64,000 nt of DNA from assembly GCA_964619055.1 (NCBI GenBank), contig CAZUDB010000004.1, forward strand, positions 1-64,000, written 5' to 3'. Origin of the DNA: CAYVUM01 sp964619055 (GTDB taxonomy: Bacteria > Pseudomonadota > Alphaproteobacteria > Rhodospirillales > Defluviicoccaceae). This document shows positions 26,544 through 34,333 of the stretch, piece after piece. Position numbers and translations under genes: made by a program. Every line of letters starts with the position of its first letter. Within the stretch, counting starts at the first letter, position 1. The notes under the pieces were generated by a model. The model made no database searches, was not told where the DNA came from, and worked only from the letters and a program-made list of their open reading frames with translations.

Positions 26544-27449
26544 TCACGCCATCGCAGCAGCGGCTTCGCGCTGCTTGGCTTCCTTTGCTTCCAACTCGGC
26601 GATCATCTCCTCGTCGGACTTCAGGATGCCAAACTCCATCAGCATGTCCTCAAGCTCGTCCATGCTGACCGGGGTCGGGATCACGCCGTTGCCGGCGTTC
26701 TCGTCGATCTTGCGGGCAAGCGTGCGATACTCATCGGCCTGCGGGTGTTCGGGCTTGTACTGAATGACCGTCATCCGGCGCAGCTCGGCATGCTGAACCA
26801 TGTTGTCGCGCGGGATGAAATGGATCAGCTTGGTGCCGAGCTTTCCGGCCATGGCTTCAGCCAATTCCATCTCCATATCCGTCATCCGCGAGTTGCAGAT
26901 GAGACCGCCGAGACGGACGCCGCCAGAGTGGGCGTACTTCAGAATACCCTTGGAGATGTTGTTGCAGGCATAGAGAGCCATCATCTCGCCGGACATGACG
27001 ATGTAGATTTCCTGGGCCTTGTTCTCGCGGATCGGCATGGCGAAACCACCGCAGACCACGTCGCCGAGAACGTCATAGACCACGTAGTCCATGCCGTCGT
27101 AGGCGCCCTGCTCTTCCAGGAAGTTGATGGAGGTGATAACGCCACGGCCGGCGCAGCCGACGCCCGGCTCCGGACCACCGGACTCGACGCAGCTCACATC
27201 GCCCCAGCCGGTGCGCATGACATCCTCAAGCTCCAGATCTTCCACGGAGCCCACATCGGCCGCCATTTGCAGCACCGTTTGTTGTGCCTTGGCGTTCAGC
27301 ATCAAACGGGTGGAGTCCGCTTTGGGGTCGCAGCCCACGATCAGAACCTTACGGCCCATTTCCGCCAGCGCGGCGATCGTGTTTTGGGAGGTCGTCGACT
27401 TACCGATGCCGCCTTTGCCGTAGAAGGCGATCTGGCGAGGTTTGGTCAT
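26544..27449 (-). CDS. nifH: Nitrogenase Fe protein NifH
   Basis: 301 residues. It has the P-loop GKGGIGKS at 11-18, the [4Fe-4S] ligands C99 (GVGCAGRG) and C133 (DVVCGGF), and GGLICNSRMTDME. R102 in GCAGRGVIT is the arginine ADP-ribosylated by DraT. That modification blocks docking to NifDK, and draT lies divergently next door. The C-terminal tail is rich in Ala and Glu. A sigma-54 promoter lies at 27507-27523. Confidence 0.98.
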   Translation of the reverse strand: MTKPRQIAFYGKGGIGKSTTSQNTIAALAEMGRKVLIVGCDPKADSTRLMLNAKAQQTVLQMAADVGSVEDLELEDVMRTGWGDVSCVESGGPEPGVGCAGRGVITSINFLEEQGAYDGMDYVVYDVLGDVVCGGFAMPIRENKAQEIYIVMSGEMMALYACNNISKGILKYAHSGGVRLGGLICNSRMTDMEMELAEAMAGKLGTKLIHFIPRDNMVQHAELRRMTVIQYKPEHPQADEYRTLARKIDENAGNGVIPTPVSMDELEDMLMEFGILKSDEEMIAELEAKEAKQREAAAAMA

Positions 27450-27506
27450 GGTTCTCTCCTACAATTAACCGGGCAGGCGCACGTGGTCGCCTTCGAGGAC
27501 CAGTGG

Positions 27507-27523
27507 AGCAAGCGCCGTGCCAA
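27507..27523 (-). promoter_or_regulatory. Sigma-54 promoter of nifHDK
   Basis: On the minus strand it reads TTGGCACGGCGCTTGCT, an exact match to the -24/-12 consensus. Transcription should begin near 27495, leaving a leader of about 45 bases before nifH. An AT-rich stretch at 27541-27570 between it and the NifA sites could bind IHF (inference). Confidence 0.93.
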
Positions 27524-27614
27524 TTCCGGCACGCCTCCCCTATTCATAGCTTTTTCCATTTAATTACAGGAGATTAACCGATGCCGTCGGGTGGGCACGC
27601 GCCGACCAGCGGGT

Positions 27615-27659
27615 TGTTGCGAACCCGACAAAGGCCGACACAGTGTGGGGAGGGCCACA
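27615..27659. promoter_or_regulatory. Two NifA upstream activator sequences (nifH)
   Basis: TGT-N10-ACA sites occur at 27615-27630 (TGTTGCGAACCCGACA) and 27644-27659 (TGTGGGGAGGGCCACA). They lie about 100 and 130 bases upstream of the nifH -24/-12 promoter. The region also lies in front of draT. The rest of the 294-base nifH-draT gap holds only the nifH promoter and leader. Confidence 0.85.
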
Positions 27660-27743
27660 GCGCGTCGACAGTGTGGAGGTATGGCAAGACGGGGACGGAC
27701 AGGGGGTTGGCCAGACTGGTCCAAAAATTGCTTGGGACCTGTG

Positions 27744-28628
27744 ATGGGACCGCCGGACGTCACAAGCCTGAACGCCCTGGAGCCACACGCTGGCGCTGCC
27801 GACGCTGAGGAAACCGAGCCTTGGCTCGGCCGCTACGGTCATTCAGTTAATCTTGTCGGAGTGCCGACAGCCCTCCTGGCGTCGGCGTCGTTCAACGAGC
27901 GTGCTTCGTCGCTTCGTATCGCAGGTGCACGGGAGACTAATGCAGGCCTGTTTCGTCTACTTGCGAAAACAACTGCGCGGGAGCAAGCCACTGCTCTATT
28001 TCGAGATTACATGACCGTTACTTATGGCCTTAGTGTGGAGCGCTGTCAAGATGCAACAGATAACCGTGGACGCCGTCGTTACAGATCCAGTTACTTGCGT
28101 CTTCTTAGGGGGTGGGCTTACGACAGTAACGGCCCAGAGGGTGCCGTCTTAAAAGGTTGGGTAGAAAGCCGCTTTGGTTTGTTTCCCACCTATCACAAGG
28201 AACCAATTCGGCGCTTCGCGTCAGATGCGTGGATCCGTTACGTGGAAGAAAAAATGGGGAGTCGGTTTCACAACAATGCAATCTTTAGCCAGCTTGACAT
28301 TCTCTACGAGTTTTCGCAGTGGATGCTCACGCAGTACTATGGCCAATCCCATCGCTGGATGTTGTTCCGCGGCATCGAGCATTTCGACGAGCACCAGATC
28401 CTCCACCGCATCGATCGGCGCCATGTTGTGCTGCGCTTGAACAATTTAGCGTCATTCACCACCGATCGCGACATTGCCTCATGCTTCGGCGATCGCATTC
28501 TGGAAGCACGCGTGCCCACCTGCAAGATCGTGTATTGGAATGCCCTGCTGCCCGAAGGCTCCCGCACCGGTGAGGAAGAGGTGTTGGTGATCGGTGGCAA
28601 CTATGCCGTTGGCGTTCGCTACCATTGA
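27744..28628 (+). CDS. draT: NAD+-dinitrogenase-reductase ADP-ribosyltransferase DraT
   Basis: Transfers ADP-ribose from NAD+ to the NifH arginine when ammonium rises or energy falls. From 27744 the protein is about 294 residues and carries the DraT stretches NLVGVPTALLASASFNE, RYRSSYLRLLRGWAYDSN and EGAVLKGWVESRFGLFPT. The start is uncertain. The frame is open to 27591, but that upstream part contains the NifA sites of nifH, and its length and composition do not look like coding sequence. draG follows after 17 bases. Confidence 0.9.
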   Translation: MGPPDVTSLNALEPHAGAADAEETEPWLGRYGHSVNLVGVPTALLASASFNERASSLRIAGARETNAGLFRLLAKTTAREQATALFRDYMTVTYGLSVERCQDATDNRGRRRYRSSYLRLLRGWAYDSNGPEGAVLKGWVESRFGLFPTYHKEPIRRFASDAWIRYVEEKMGSRFHNNAIFSQLDILYEFSQWMLTQYYGQSHRWMLFRGIEHFDEHQILHRIDRRHVVLRLNNLASFTTDRDIASCFGDRILEARVPTCKIVYWNALLPEGSRTGEEEVLVIGGNYAVGVRYH

Positions 28629-28645
28629 AGCGCCGCTCTGATTCC

Positions 28646-29566
28646 ATGAGCCGGCGATCGTCGTTACCCGGCATCGCTGCGTCGAGCCGGGAGAGCCGGG
28701 CAATCGGGGCCTACCTCGGCTTCGCCGTGGGTGACGCCCTGGGAGCCACCGTAGAATTTATGACCCCGGCGGAAATTGGGATGCGTTACGGCCTGCATTG
28801 CCGCATCATCGGCGGTGGCTGGCTCAATCTAGAAGCTGGGCAGGTGACGGACGACACCGAGATGTCACTGGCCCTTGGACGCGCCCTCCTCGACGCCGAT
28901 GGCTGGGATGCTCGCACCGCCTGCGAGGCCTTTGCCACATGGCTGCGCGGCGTCCCCGCCGATGTGGGCGATACCTGCCGCCGCGGAATCCGACGCTACA
29001 TTGTCGACGGTACTACATCCAAGCCCTACGCCGAGGGAGACGCCGGTAACGGGGCCTGCATGCGCAACTTGCCCGTCGCGTTGGCCACACTGGGTGACGC
29101 GGAAGCGTTTCGAGCCTGGTCGCTGGAGCAGTGTCACATTACCCACAATCATCCCCTATCGGACGCTGCCACGCTTGCGCTGGGACGGATGGTGCAATCC
29201 TTGATCGCGGGTGGTGGAATTGTCGACGTGCGTGCCCATGCTCGTGACTTAATCGCCGAGCACGCACCTTTCCGCTTCGATCGCTACAATGGTCATTGCT
29301 CGGCCTACGTGGTCGATACTATTCGAACCGTGCTTCATTTTTACTTTCTGACGGATTCGTTTCGGAACTGCGTGGTGGAGACGGTTAATGTGGGCGGCGA
29401 CGCCGACACCGCCGGCGCGCTTGCCGGCATGCTTGCCGGTGCCACTTACGGCGTCGAGGCCATCCCGGACGCGTGGCTGAGGCGCTTGGACAAAGCGATA
29501 ACGGCTGCGATCAGGGAGCAGACAAGCGCTCTGCTGGCGCTCGCGGACGAGCGCGCCAACCGTTAG
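28646..29566 (+). CDS. draG: ADP-ribosyl-dinitrogenase-reductase glycohydrolase DraG
   Basis: Removes ADP-ribose from NifH and reactivates it; needs two Mn2+ ions. Metal-binding signatures are TDDTEMSLALGR near the N-terminus and NVGGDADTAGALAGMLAG near the C-terminus. AIGAYLGFAVGDALGATVEF and HITHNHPLSD are also typical of ADP-ribosylglycohydrolases. The length is about 306 residues from the ATG at 28646. A TTG at 28625 overlapping the draT stop would add seven residues; neither has a strong ribosome-binding site. Confidence 0.94.
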   Translation: MSRRSSLPGIAASSRESRAIGAYLGFAVGDALGATVEFMTPAEIGMRYGLHCRIIGGGWLNLEAGQVTDDTEMSLALGRALLDADGWDARTACEAFATWLRGVPADVGDTCRRGIRRYIVDGTTSKPYAEGDAGNGACMRNLPVALATLGDAEAFRAWSLEQCHITHNHPLSDAATLALGRMVQSLIAGGGIVDVRAHARDLIAEHAPFRFDRYNGHCSAYVVDTIRTVLHFYFLTDSFRNCVVETVNVGGDADTAGALAGMLAGATYGVEAIPDAWLRRLDKAITAAIREQTSALLALADERANR

Positions 29567-29613
29567 CGACGCAGCCCTCAATAAGGTGCGCCAACGAGAC
29601 CTCGTTCGCGACG

Positions 29614-29832
29614 TTAGGCGTCGTGGCCGAGACTGAGGCGGCGAGCATCCACTGTGATCGGAAGCCGGGTATCAGCCGCCATCTCTGGCAGTGACAGGCG
29701 CCAGCCGTTGGCGAGTTCGATCCAACCACCCCACAGTTCGGGCCGCTCCATATCGACCACCGGCTCTTCCAAGTCCTTCTTGGCCACGTAGATGGAATAG
29801 GAATCGCCTTTACGGCCAACGGTCACTTTCAT
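29614..29832 (-). CDS. nifT: NifT/FixU
   Basis: 72 residues, MKVTVGRKGDSYSIYVAKKD followed by LEEPVV and WGGWIELANGWRL, the whole length of the NifT/FixU family. Its function is unknown and it is often dispensable. The start overlaps the nifZ stop by 4 bases. It is the last gene of the nifB-fdxN-nifZ-nifT unit and converges on draG. Confidence 0.9.
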   Translation of the reverse strand: MKVTVGRKGDSYSIYVAKKDLEEPVVDMERPELWGGWIELANGWRLSLPEMAADTRLPITVDARRLSLGHDA

Positions 29833-30113
29833 AGGGACGCCTCCACAACCGCGATTTCATGGCCACGCATGCCAATGATGCGCCCTTGTTCGTAGAAATC
29901 GACGGCATAGATGTAATAGCGTTGCAAATACTCGCCGACGTGGCTGACATAGCCAACCGCGCCGGCCTCAACGATGATATCGCCACTGTTGGTTCCTGCG
30001 ACAGTCCCGTCGCTGCGGATCATCTGCAGGGCCTGGACCTTATCGCCGACCCGAAACCGCGGCGGCCTGTCCAGCTCAACGGTCTCTTCCGGGACCCGGG
30101 TCGGCTCCGTCAT
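29829..30113 (-). CDS. nifZ: NifZ, P-cluster maturation protein
   Basis: 94 residues with PPRFRVGDKVQALQMIRSDG and AVGYVSHVGEYLQRYYIYAV, the SH3-like barrel motif of NifZ. NifZ helps form the second P-cluster of the MoFe protein. The ATG at 30113 begins 7 bases after the fdxN stop; a longer frame runs back through fdxN and is not used. Confidence 0.88.
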   Translation of the reverse strand: MTEPTRVPEETVELDRPPRFRVGDKVQALQMIRSDGTVAGTNSGDIIVEAGAVGYVSHVGEYLQRYYIYAVDFYEQGRIIGMRGHEIAVVEASL

Positions 30114-30120
30114 CACTTGC

Positions 30121-30312
30121 TTAGGCAGGTCCGATGCAATCCGCCGGGCAGCCGGCGGCGCATTTCGGCGCTTTGGCGACGCCCTGGCATTCGGTGCACG
30201 TGTTCGGGTTGATCGCGTAGGCGTCACCCTTCATCGTGATCGCCCCAGTCGGGCAATCGAATTCGCAAGAACCGCAAGCGGTGCATTCGCTGGCTGTGAT
30301 TTTCATCGCCAT
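30121..30312 (-). CDS. fdxN: Ferredoxin FdxN-type, 2[4Fe-4S]
   Basis: 63 residues. The first cluster motif is CTACGSCEFDCPTGAI. The second is CTECQ followed after an insert by CAAGCPADC, the spacing of FdxN-type nif ferredoxins. In related bacteria FdxN donates electrons to nitrogenase or NifB. It lies 38 bases after nifB and 7 before nifZ. Confidence 0.9.
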   Translation of the reverse strand: MAMKITASECTACGSCEFDCPTGAITMKGDAYAINPNTCTECQGVAKAPKCAAGCPADCIGPA

Positions 30313-30350
30313 TGTCGTGATCCTTATCCTCGGTTCGAAAGAAACGCGAT

Positions 30351-31811
30351 TCAGGCCGAGAGAAAGCGCTCCCTCTCGGCTTCCAACCCCTCCAGAAACA
30401 CCCTGGCCACCGAGGTCTCGATGTACTGGAAGGCAAAGTCGTCGCGGACGCGGATGCCGGCTTCGGCCAACCGCTCACGCGGGCAACTTCCGATGCGGGC
30501 ACAGAGGACGGTGGTGATGCCCTCCAAGGACGCAATCACGTCCTCAAGGATGTCGTCATCGCCATCACCGCCCTGGCAGTAGGGCTCGATCCGGCGAAAA
30601 CCCGCGAGGCGGACACCATCAGCACTGACCTCGAAAACCTGGAACTCGGTGGCGTGGCCGAAATGCTCGTTGACACGGCCGCCGCCGCGCGTGCAGACGG
30701 CGACAAGCAAGCGCTCATCATAGGCTGCGTTGACCGTTGTCAGGCCGTGCTCGGCCTTCGCCCGGGCATCTTTGCGCTCGCGCACCTCCTCGGCAACCAG
30801 CTCCCGGTAGGCCAGACGTTTGCCGTCGTCGACGACGGGGGCTTCGGGGACATGCTCCATAGTGAACGCCGCACCCCGATCCTCGCCGAGGAGGCCGACG
30901 GCATCGGCGCGGCACTGCCGGCAATGCCGCATCAGCGCCACATCCGTTGGCATATTTGAGCGAACCAGCTCCAGCTCCTCATGGGTTGGGCCACGCTGGC
31001 CGGTCAAACCGAAATGGGTGCCGTGACTCGCATCCGAAATCAGCGGCATGATGTTGTGGATGAAGGCACCACGCTTGCGGATCTCGGCGTTGACGGCAGG
31101 CATATGATCGTCATTGATGCCGGGAATCAGCACCGAGTTGACCTTGACCAGGATGCCCTTGGCGACCAAGGCCTGCAGCCCCTGCAATTGGCGGGCAAGC
31201 AGAATGGCGGCGCCGTCGCGCCCCGTCCATTTGCGCCCATCAACACCGATCCAAGCGTAAATCTGCGCGCCGATGTCGGGATCGACGGCATTGATGGTGA
31301 TCGTCACATGATCAACACCGGCAGCGGCAATCCGCTCAACGTTCTGCGGCAACAGCAACCCGTTAGTGGAAAGGCAAGGCTTCAGATCAGGCAACAGCGC
31401 CCTAAGACGCTCGAACACCGCGAACGTATTGTCGGCATTCGCAAGTGCGTCACCGGGTCCGGCCACGCCAACAACGGAGAGCTGCGGCATTTCGGCGGCG
31501 ATGGCCATGACTTTACGCACGGCCTGCTCCGGTGTCAGCCGTTCACTGACGACACCCGGACGGCTTTCGTTAGCGCAATCATACTTACGATTGCAGTAGT
31601 GGCACTGAATGTTACACGCTGGCGCGACGGCAACGTGGGCACGAGCGAAATAGTGGTGCGCCTCTTCGCTATAGCAAGGGTGGTCGGCGATGCGTGCTGC
31701 GATGTCCCCGGGCGTGGTGGCCGGCAAATCACCGCAGCCGTGCGGCGAACAGCTGTCCACGTCTGACGGGATTGCGACAGAACCACCGGGGCGGAATGGG
31801 ACGACGGTCAT
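30351..31811 (-). CDS. nifB: NifB, radical SAM FeMo-cofactor core synthase
   Basis: Builds NifB-co (8Fe-9S-C), the precursor of FeMo-co. The radical-SAM motif is C66-x3-C70-x2-C73 in CNIQCHYCNRKYDC. The AVAPACNIQ stretch and HCRQCRADAVGLLGEDR, a further cluster-binding element, are both present. The C-terminal 100 or so residues (from VAVCTRGGGRVNEHFGHATE) form a NifX-like domain, the two-domain architecture of proteobacterial NifB. I chose the ATG at 31811; a GTG at 31841 would add ten residues. Confidence 0.96.
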   Translation of the reverse strand: MTVVPFRPGGSVAIPSDVDSCSPHGCGDLPATTPGDIAARIADHPCYSEEAHHYFARAHVAVAPACNIQCHYCNRKYDCANESRPGVVSERLTPEQAVRKVMAIAAEMPQLSVVGVAGPGDALANADNTFAVFERLRALLPDLKPCLSTNGLLLPQNVERIAAAGVDHVTITINAVDPDIGAQIYAWIGVDGRKWTGRDGAAILLARQLQGLQALVAKGILVKVNSVLIPGINDDHMPAVNAEIRKRGAFIHNIMPLISDASHGTHFGLTGQRGPTHEELELVRSNMPTDVALMRHCRQCRADAVGLLGEDRGAAFTMEHVPEAPVVDDGKRLAYRELVAEEVRERKDARAKAEHGLTTVNAAYDERLLVAVCTRGGGRVNEHFGHATEFQVFEVSADGVRLAGFRRIEPYCQGGDGDDDILEDVIASLEGITTVLCARIGSCPRERLAEAGIRVRDDFAFQYIETSVARVFLEGLEAERERFLSA

Positions 31812-31867
31812 GGGCTTGCTCGCTTTTGTCCTCGGCGCCACGGCGGACGCGTGCTTGAAGATCTAAC

Positions 31868-31884
31868 AGCAAGTCCCGTGCCAG
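31868..31884 (-). promoter_or_regulatory. Sigma-54 promoter of nifB-fdxN-nifZ-nifT
   Basis: On the minus strand it reads CTGGCACGGGACTTGCT, a full -24/-12 match. The predicted start is near 31856, 45 bases before the nifB ATG. Confidence 0.92.
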
Positions 31885-31939
31885 TTAGAGAACCAATTGA
31901 CGATAAAGAGTTTTTGTTGTTGGACCCGATCCACGGGCG

Positions 31940-31974
31940 TGTTCGCTCTCCAACACATTGTCGGAACCGAAACA
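31940..31974. promoter_or_regulatory. Two NifA upstream activator sequences (nifB)
   Basis: TGT-N10-ACA occurs at 31940-31955 (TGTTCGCTCTCCAACA) and 31959-31974 (TGTCGGAACCGAAACA), about 65 and 85 bases upstream of the nifB promoter. They sit in the 158-base gap between the nifA stop and nifB. Confidence 0.83.
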
Positions 31975-31999
31975 GCAACCGTCGCTCTGTCGACCGAGC

Positions 32000-33634
32000 T
32001 TACAGGCGCTTGATCTCGATGTTGTGCTTACGCAGCGCATAGCCGATCTGGCGCGGCGTCATGCCGAGCATGCGTGCTGCTTTGGCTTGAACCCAGCCGG
32101 CCTTCTCCATGACGCGGACCAGTCGTTCGCGCTGCGGCAGCCGCTCCAGGTCCTCAAGGTCATCGAGCTGCTTCCAGTCCGGATCCTCCTCCTCAGGGGC
32201 CTTGCCCGCGATGAATGCCTGGTCATCACGCGCGAACGCGCTTTGCGGCAGCAGCGAGGCACAGTGACAAAAGCTGCTCTGGCAAGGCAGATCAATGTCG
32301 TCGATCAAATCGCCCCTGGTCATAGTCGCGACGCGGTAGACGCAATTCTCCAGCTCGCGCACGTTTCCGGGGTAATTGCACGATGTGATCACCCGCATGG
32401 CGTTCTCACTGAAGCGAAGCGCTCGTTCGTTCTCTCGATTAAACGCGTCGAGAAAGTGCTCGGCCAGCGCCGGAATGTCCTGACGGCGTTCACGCAGAGC
32501 GGGCACGAACACCGGCACCACGTTGATGCGATAATAGAGGTCAGCGCGAAAATCGCCCTTAGCGACGGCCTCCTCCAGATTGCGGTTGGTTGCACAAACG
32601 AGCCGAACATCAACCTGAATCGTCGAGGTGCCGCCGACCCGCTCAAACTCCTTTTCCTGGAGCACTCGCAACAGCTTGGCTTGAAAGGCCGGCGATACGT
32701 CACCGATCTCATCTAGGAACAGAGTGCCACCATCGGCCAATTCGAACCGGCCTCGCCGCTGCTGCGTGGCACCGGTGAACGACCCCTTCTCGTGCCCGAA
32801 CAGCTCGGACTCGAGTAGAGTGTCCGGCAGGGCAGCACAGTTGACCTTCACGAACGGACCGTCACGGCGGGCACTCAGAACGTGGATCGCATGCGCTATC
32901 AGCTCCTTGCCGGTGCCGCTTTCTCCCCTGACGACAACCGTCGACCGTGTGGGAGCCACCAAATGTACCTGCGCGAACACCTGCTGCATGGCGCGACTGT
33001 CACCAATGACGCCAGCGAGTTGCCGACCGGCAGCCGGCCCGCGGCTACGCGTCAGCGTTTGCGCCGCGCCTTCCGCCGTCACGTCCTCCTCGTCCGGCGA
33101 AACCGCTCGACGCTCCTCCAACTGCACCGCCTGGGCGATCAGGTTGGCGACCATAGTCAGGAAGCGGATATCGTCCCCGAAATTGACGGCAGTGGTCCGA
33201 CTCCACACCCGTGCAATGGCGAGGCAGCCGAACGGCTTTCCGAACGTTTTGACCGGCACCGCGATGAACGACACCGTTTCATCGTCTAGAACGTTCGGGA
33301 CACGGACATAGGCGGCAAGCAGCGGATCATCGGCGACATTTTCGGTCACGAACGGCGTCTGTCCGGCCATGATCCGCTCGGCGATCTCCCGCGGCATGTC
33401 GGCCGCACCGTCGTTGACGGCAGTCGGCGACAACCCCGCCGCGGCAACCACTCGCATGTCGCCGTCTGCGTTGGTAACGGCGACGATGCCCCGGCGCATA
33501 TCCATGTAAGACGCCAGGAGATTAAGGACGGCTCGCAGCTTCCCCTGGATGTTCAACGAGGAAGTCAGGATCTTGCTGATTTCATAGATGTTGACGAGCG
33601 TGCGCGGCGCGTCATTTTCGGCAGAAAACGTCAT
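32000..33634 (-). CDS. nifA: NifA, sigma-54-dependent activator of nif genes (oxygen-sensitive type)
   Basis: 544 residues: an N-terminal GAF domain (about 20-175), then an AAA+ domain and a C-terminal helix-turn-helix. The AAA+ domain has Walker A GESGTGKE (237-244), a GSFTGA sigma-54 contact loop (284-289, Ser for the usual Ala) and Walker B GGTLFLDEIG. The helix-turn-helix is AKAARMLGMTPRQIGYALRK. Between the last two lies C419-x11-C431-x19-C451-x4-C456, the cysteine pattern of NifA proteins that sense oxygen or redox state directly and need no NifL. None of these genes is a nifL. A minus-strand sigma-54 promoter lies 237 bases upstream. Confidence 0.96.
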   Translation of the reverse strand: MTFSAENDAPRTLVNIYEISKILTSSLNIQGKLRAVLNLLASYMDMRRGIVAVTNADGDMRVVAAAGLSPTAVNDGAADMPREIAERIMAGQTPFVTENVADDPLLAAYVRVPNVLDDETVSFIAVPVKTFGKPFGCLAIARVWSRTTAVNFGDDIRFLTMVANLIAQAVQLEERRAVSPDEEDVTAEGAAQTLTRSRGPAAGRQLAGVIGDSRAMQQVFAQVHLVAPTRSTVVVRGESGTGKELIAHAIHVLSARRDGPFVKVNCAALPDTLLESELFGHEKGSFTGATQQRRGRFELADGGTLFLDEIGDVSPAFQAKLLRVLQEKEFERVGGTSTIQVDVRLVCATNRNLEEAVAKGDFRADLYYRINVVPVFVPALRERRQDIPALAEHFLDAFNRENERALRFSENAMRVITSCNYPGNVRELENCVYRVATMTRGDLIDDIDLPCQSSFCHCASLLPQSAFARDDQAFIAGKAPEEEDPDWKQLDDLEDLERLPQRERLVRVMEKAGWVQAKAARMLGMTPRQIGYALRKHNIEIKRL

Positions 33635-33773
33635 GGAGGCAGAACCCTCAGCGCCCTCACGGGCTCAGCGGATAACCAAACGCGTTGCAAAGTCCAGTCG
33701 CCGTTATCGATGGCGGCCCCGATGCGGGTGCTTGCGCCATGTCCCGAATGCCCGCGGCGTCCGCAGCAATCGA

Positions 33774-33793
33774 ACCGTTGTTCCAACAACGGT
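33774..33793. promoter_or_regulatory. 20-base palindrome in the nifA leader
   Basis: Arms ACCGTTGTT (33774-33782) and AACAACGGT (33785-33793) are exact inverted repeats around CC. A two-base loop is unsuitable for RNA folding, so a dimeric DNA-binding protein is the likelier reader. It lies 140 bases upstream of nifA. The factor is not identified; the sequence is neither an FNR/FixK box nor a NifA site. Confidence 0.5.
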
Positions 33794-33810
33794 CCACCGT
33801 GCCCGTGGCG

Positions 33811-33827
33811 ACGAGCCTTCGGCTCGT
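33811..33827 (-). other. Stem-loop in the nifA leader
   Basis: ACGAGCC (33811-33817) and GGCTCGT (33821-33827) pair around TTC. It would lie in the 5' leader of a nifA transcript started at the sigma-54 promoter at 33871-33887. No T-run follows, so it is not a standard terminator. Confidence 0.4.
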
Positions 33828-33852
33828 TCCACCTGACGTGACTTGTCCAGCC

Positions 33853-33887
33853 GATGTTTTGTTAACATCCAGCAAATTTCATGCCAC
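33853..33887 (-). promoter_or_regulatory. Sigma-54 promoter facing nifA, with an inverted repeat at its start site
   Basis: On the minus strand 33871-33887 reads GTGGCATGAAATTTGCT, a good -24/-12 promoter with correct GG-N10-GC spacing. The predicted start (near 33859) lies inside an inverted repeat GATGTT-N5-AACATC (33853-33869), which could be a repressor site. It would make nifA autoregulated or co-regulated through the shared NifA site at 34057. The 699-base nifA-34334 gap otherwise shows no credible gene. Confidence 0.7.
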
Positions 33888-34056
33888 TGCACCGATGTAA
33901 TTTTATTCAAGATTCTCAATGGCCTTCTCAGAACAGGTGGCGTCAGTCGACCTCAGTTGGCGCGAACTTCGGCAGGCGCCCGAAGCCAATTGCCGCTAAT
34001 TTGGGCCTTGGGCTTCCAAGCTGCGACGGCGTGCGGCCGGTCTTGGACGGCGCCGT

Positions 34057-34072
34057 TGTCGACTGTCCAACA
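34057..34072. promoter_or_regulatory. NifA upstream activator sequence between nifA and the FeSII-like gene
   Basis: TGTCGACTGTCCAACA is TGT-N10-ACA. It is about 90 bases from the rightward sigma-54 promoter (34156) and about 175 from the leftward one (33887), so it could serve both. Confidence 0.75.
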
Positions 34073-34155
34073 TTCTTCTGTCGCTTCGTCTCGTTCCGGC
34101 CACGGCCGTTTGCCTGTCATGACCGTTTTTATAATAAAATGAACCGCTTGGCATG

Positions 34156-34172
34156 TTGGCTTGATTCTTGCT
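34156..34172 (+). promoter_or_regulatory. Sigma-54 promoter of the FeSII-like/Nfn/rubrerythrin genes
   Basis: TTGGCTTGATTCTTGCT on the plus strand has TGGC and TTGCT with the correct spacing (GG-N10-GC). Transcription should begin near 34184, giving a leader of about 150 bases before the ATG at 34334. It places the rightward genes under NifA. Confidence 0.8.
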
Positions 34173-34333
34173 GCATAATGGCGACGGGCTGTTAGCAAAA
34201 CTCCCAGGCCGTGTGCGGCCGAGCTGCAACTGTGCTGTCCCTACATTTGGGTGCCTACGGCTTGGGCACGATTGGAACATCAGAGGATCGAAGACAGCCT
34301 GAATGGGCACTTCGGCGCGAAGGATGACGTGAT

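Noticed and set aside
26403..27563. Long plus-strand open frame of 386 codons antisense to nifH
   Set aside because: nifH is certain on the other strand. The frame arises from GC-rich codon use and its protein shows no recognisable motif.
27716..27732. CTGGTCCAAAAATTGCT as a sigma-54 promoter for draT
   Set aside because: The spacing is right but -24 is TGGTCC, not TGGCAC, and the start would fall on the chosen ATG, leaving no leader. Kept only as a possibility.
27591..27743. Upstream extension of draT
   Set aside because: It contains both NifA sites of nifH and would give a protein about 50 residues longer with an arginine-rich, non-conserved start.
31988..32004. A third NifA-like site, TGT...ACA, at the end of nifA
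   Set aside because: The spacing is 11 bases, not 10, and it overlaps the nifA stop.
33657..33875. A 72-codon minus-strand frame in the nifA leader
   Set aside because: Its start lies within the -12 part of the sigma-54 promoter, and it has no ribosome-binding site or similarity I recognise.
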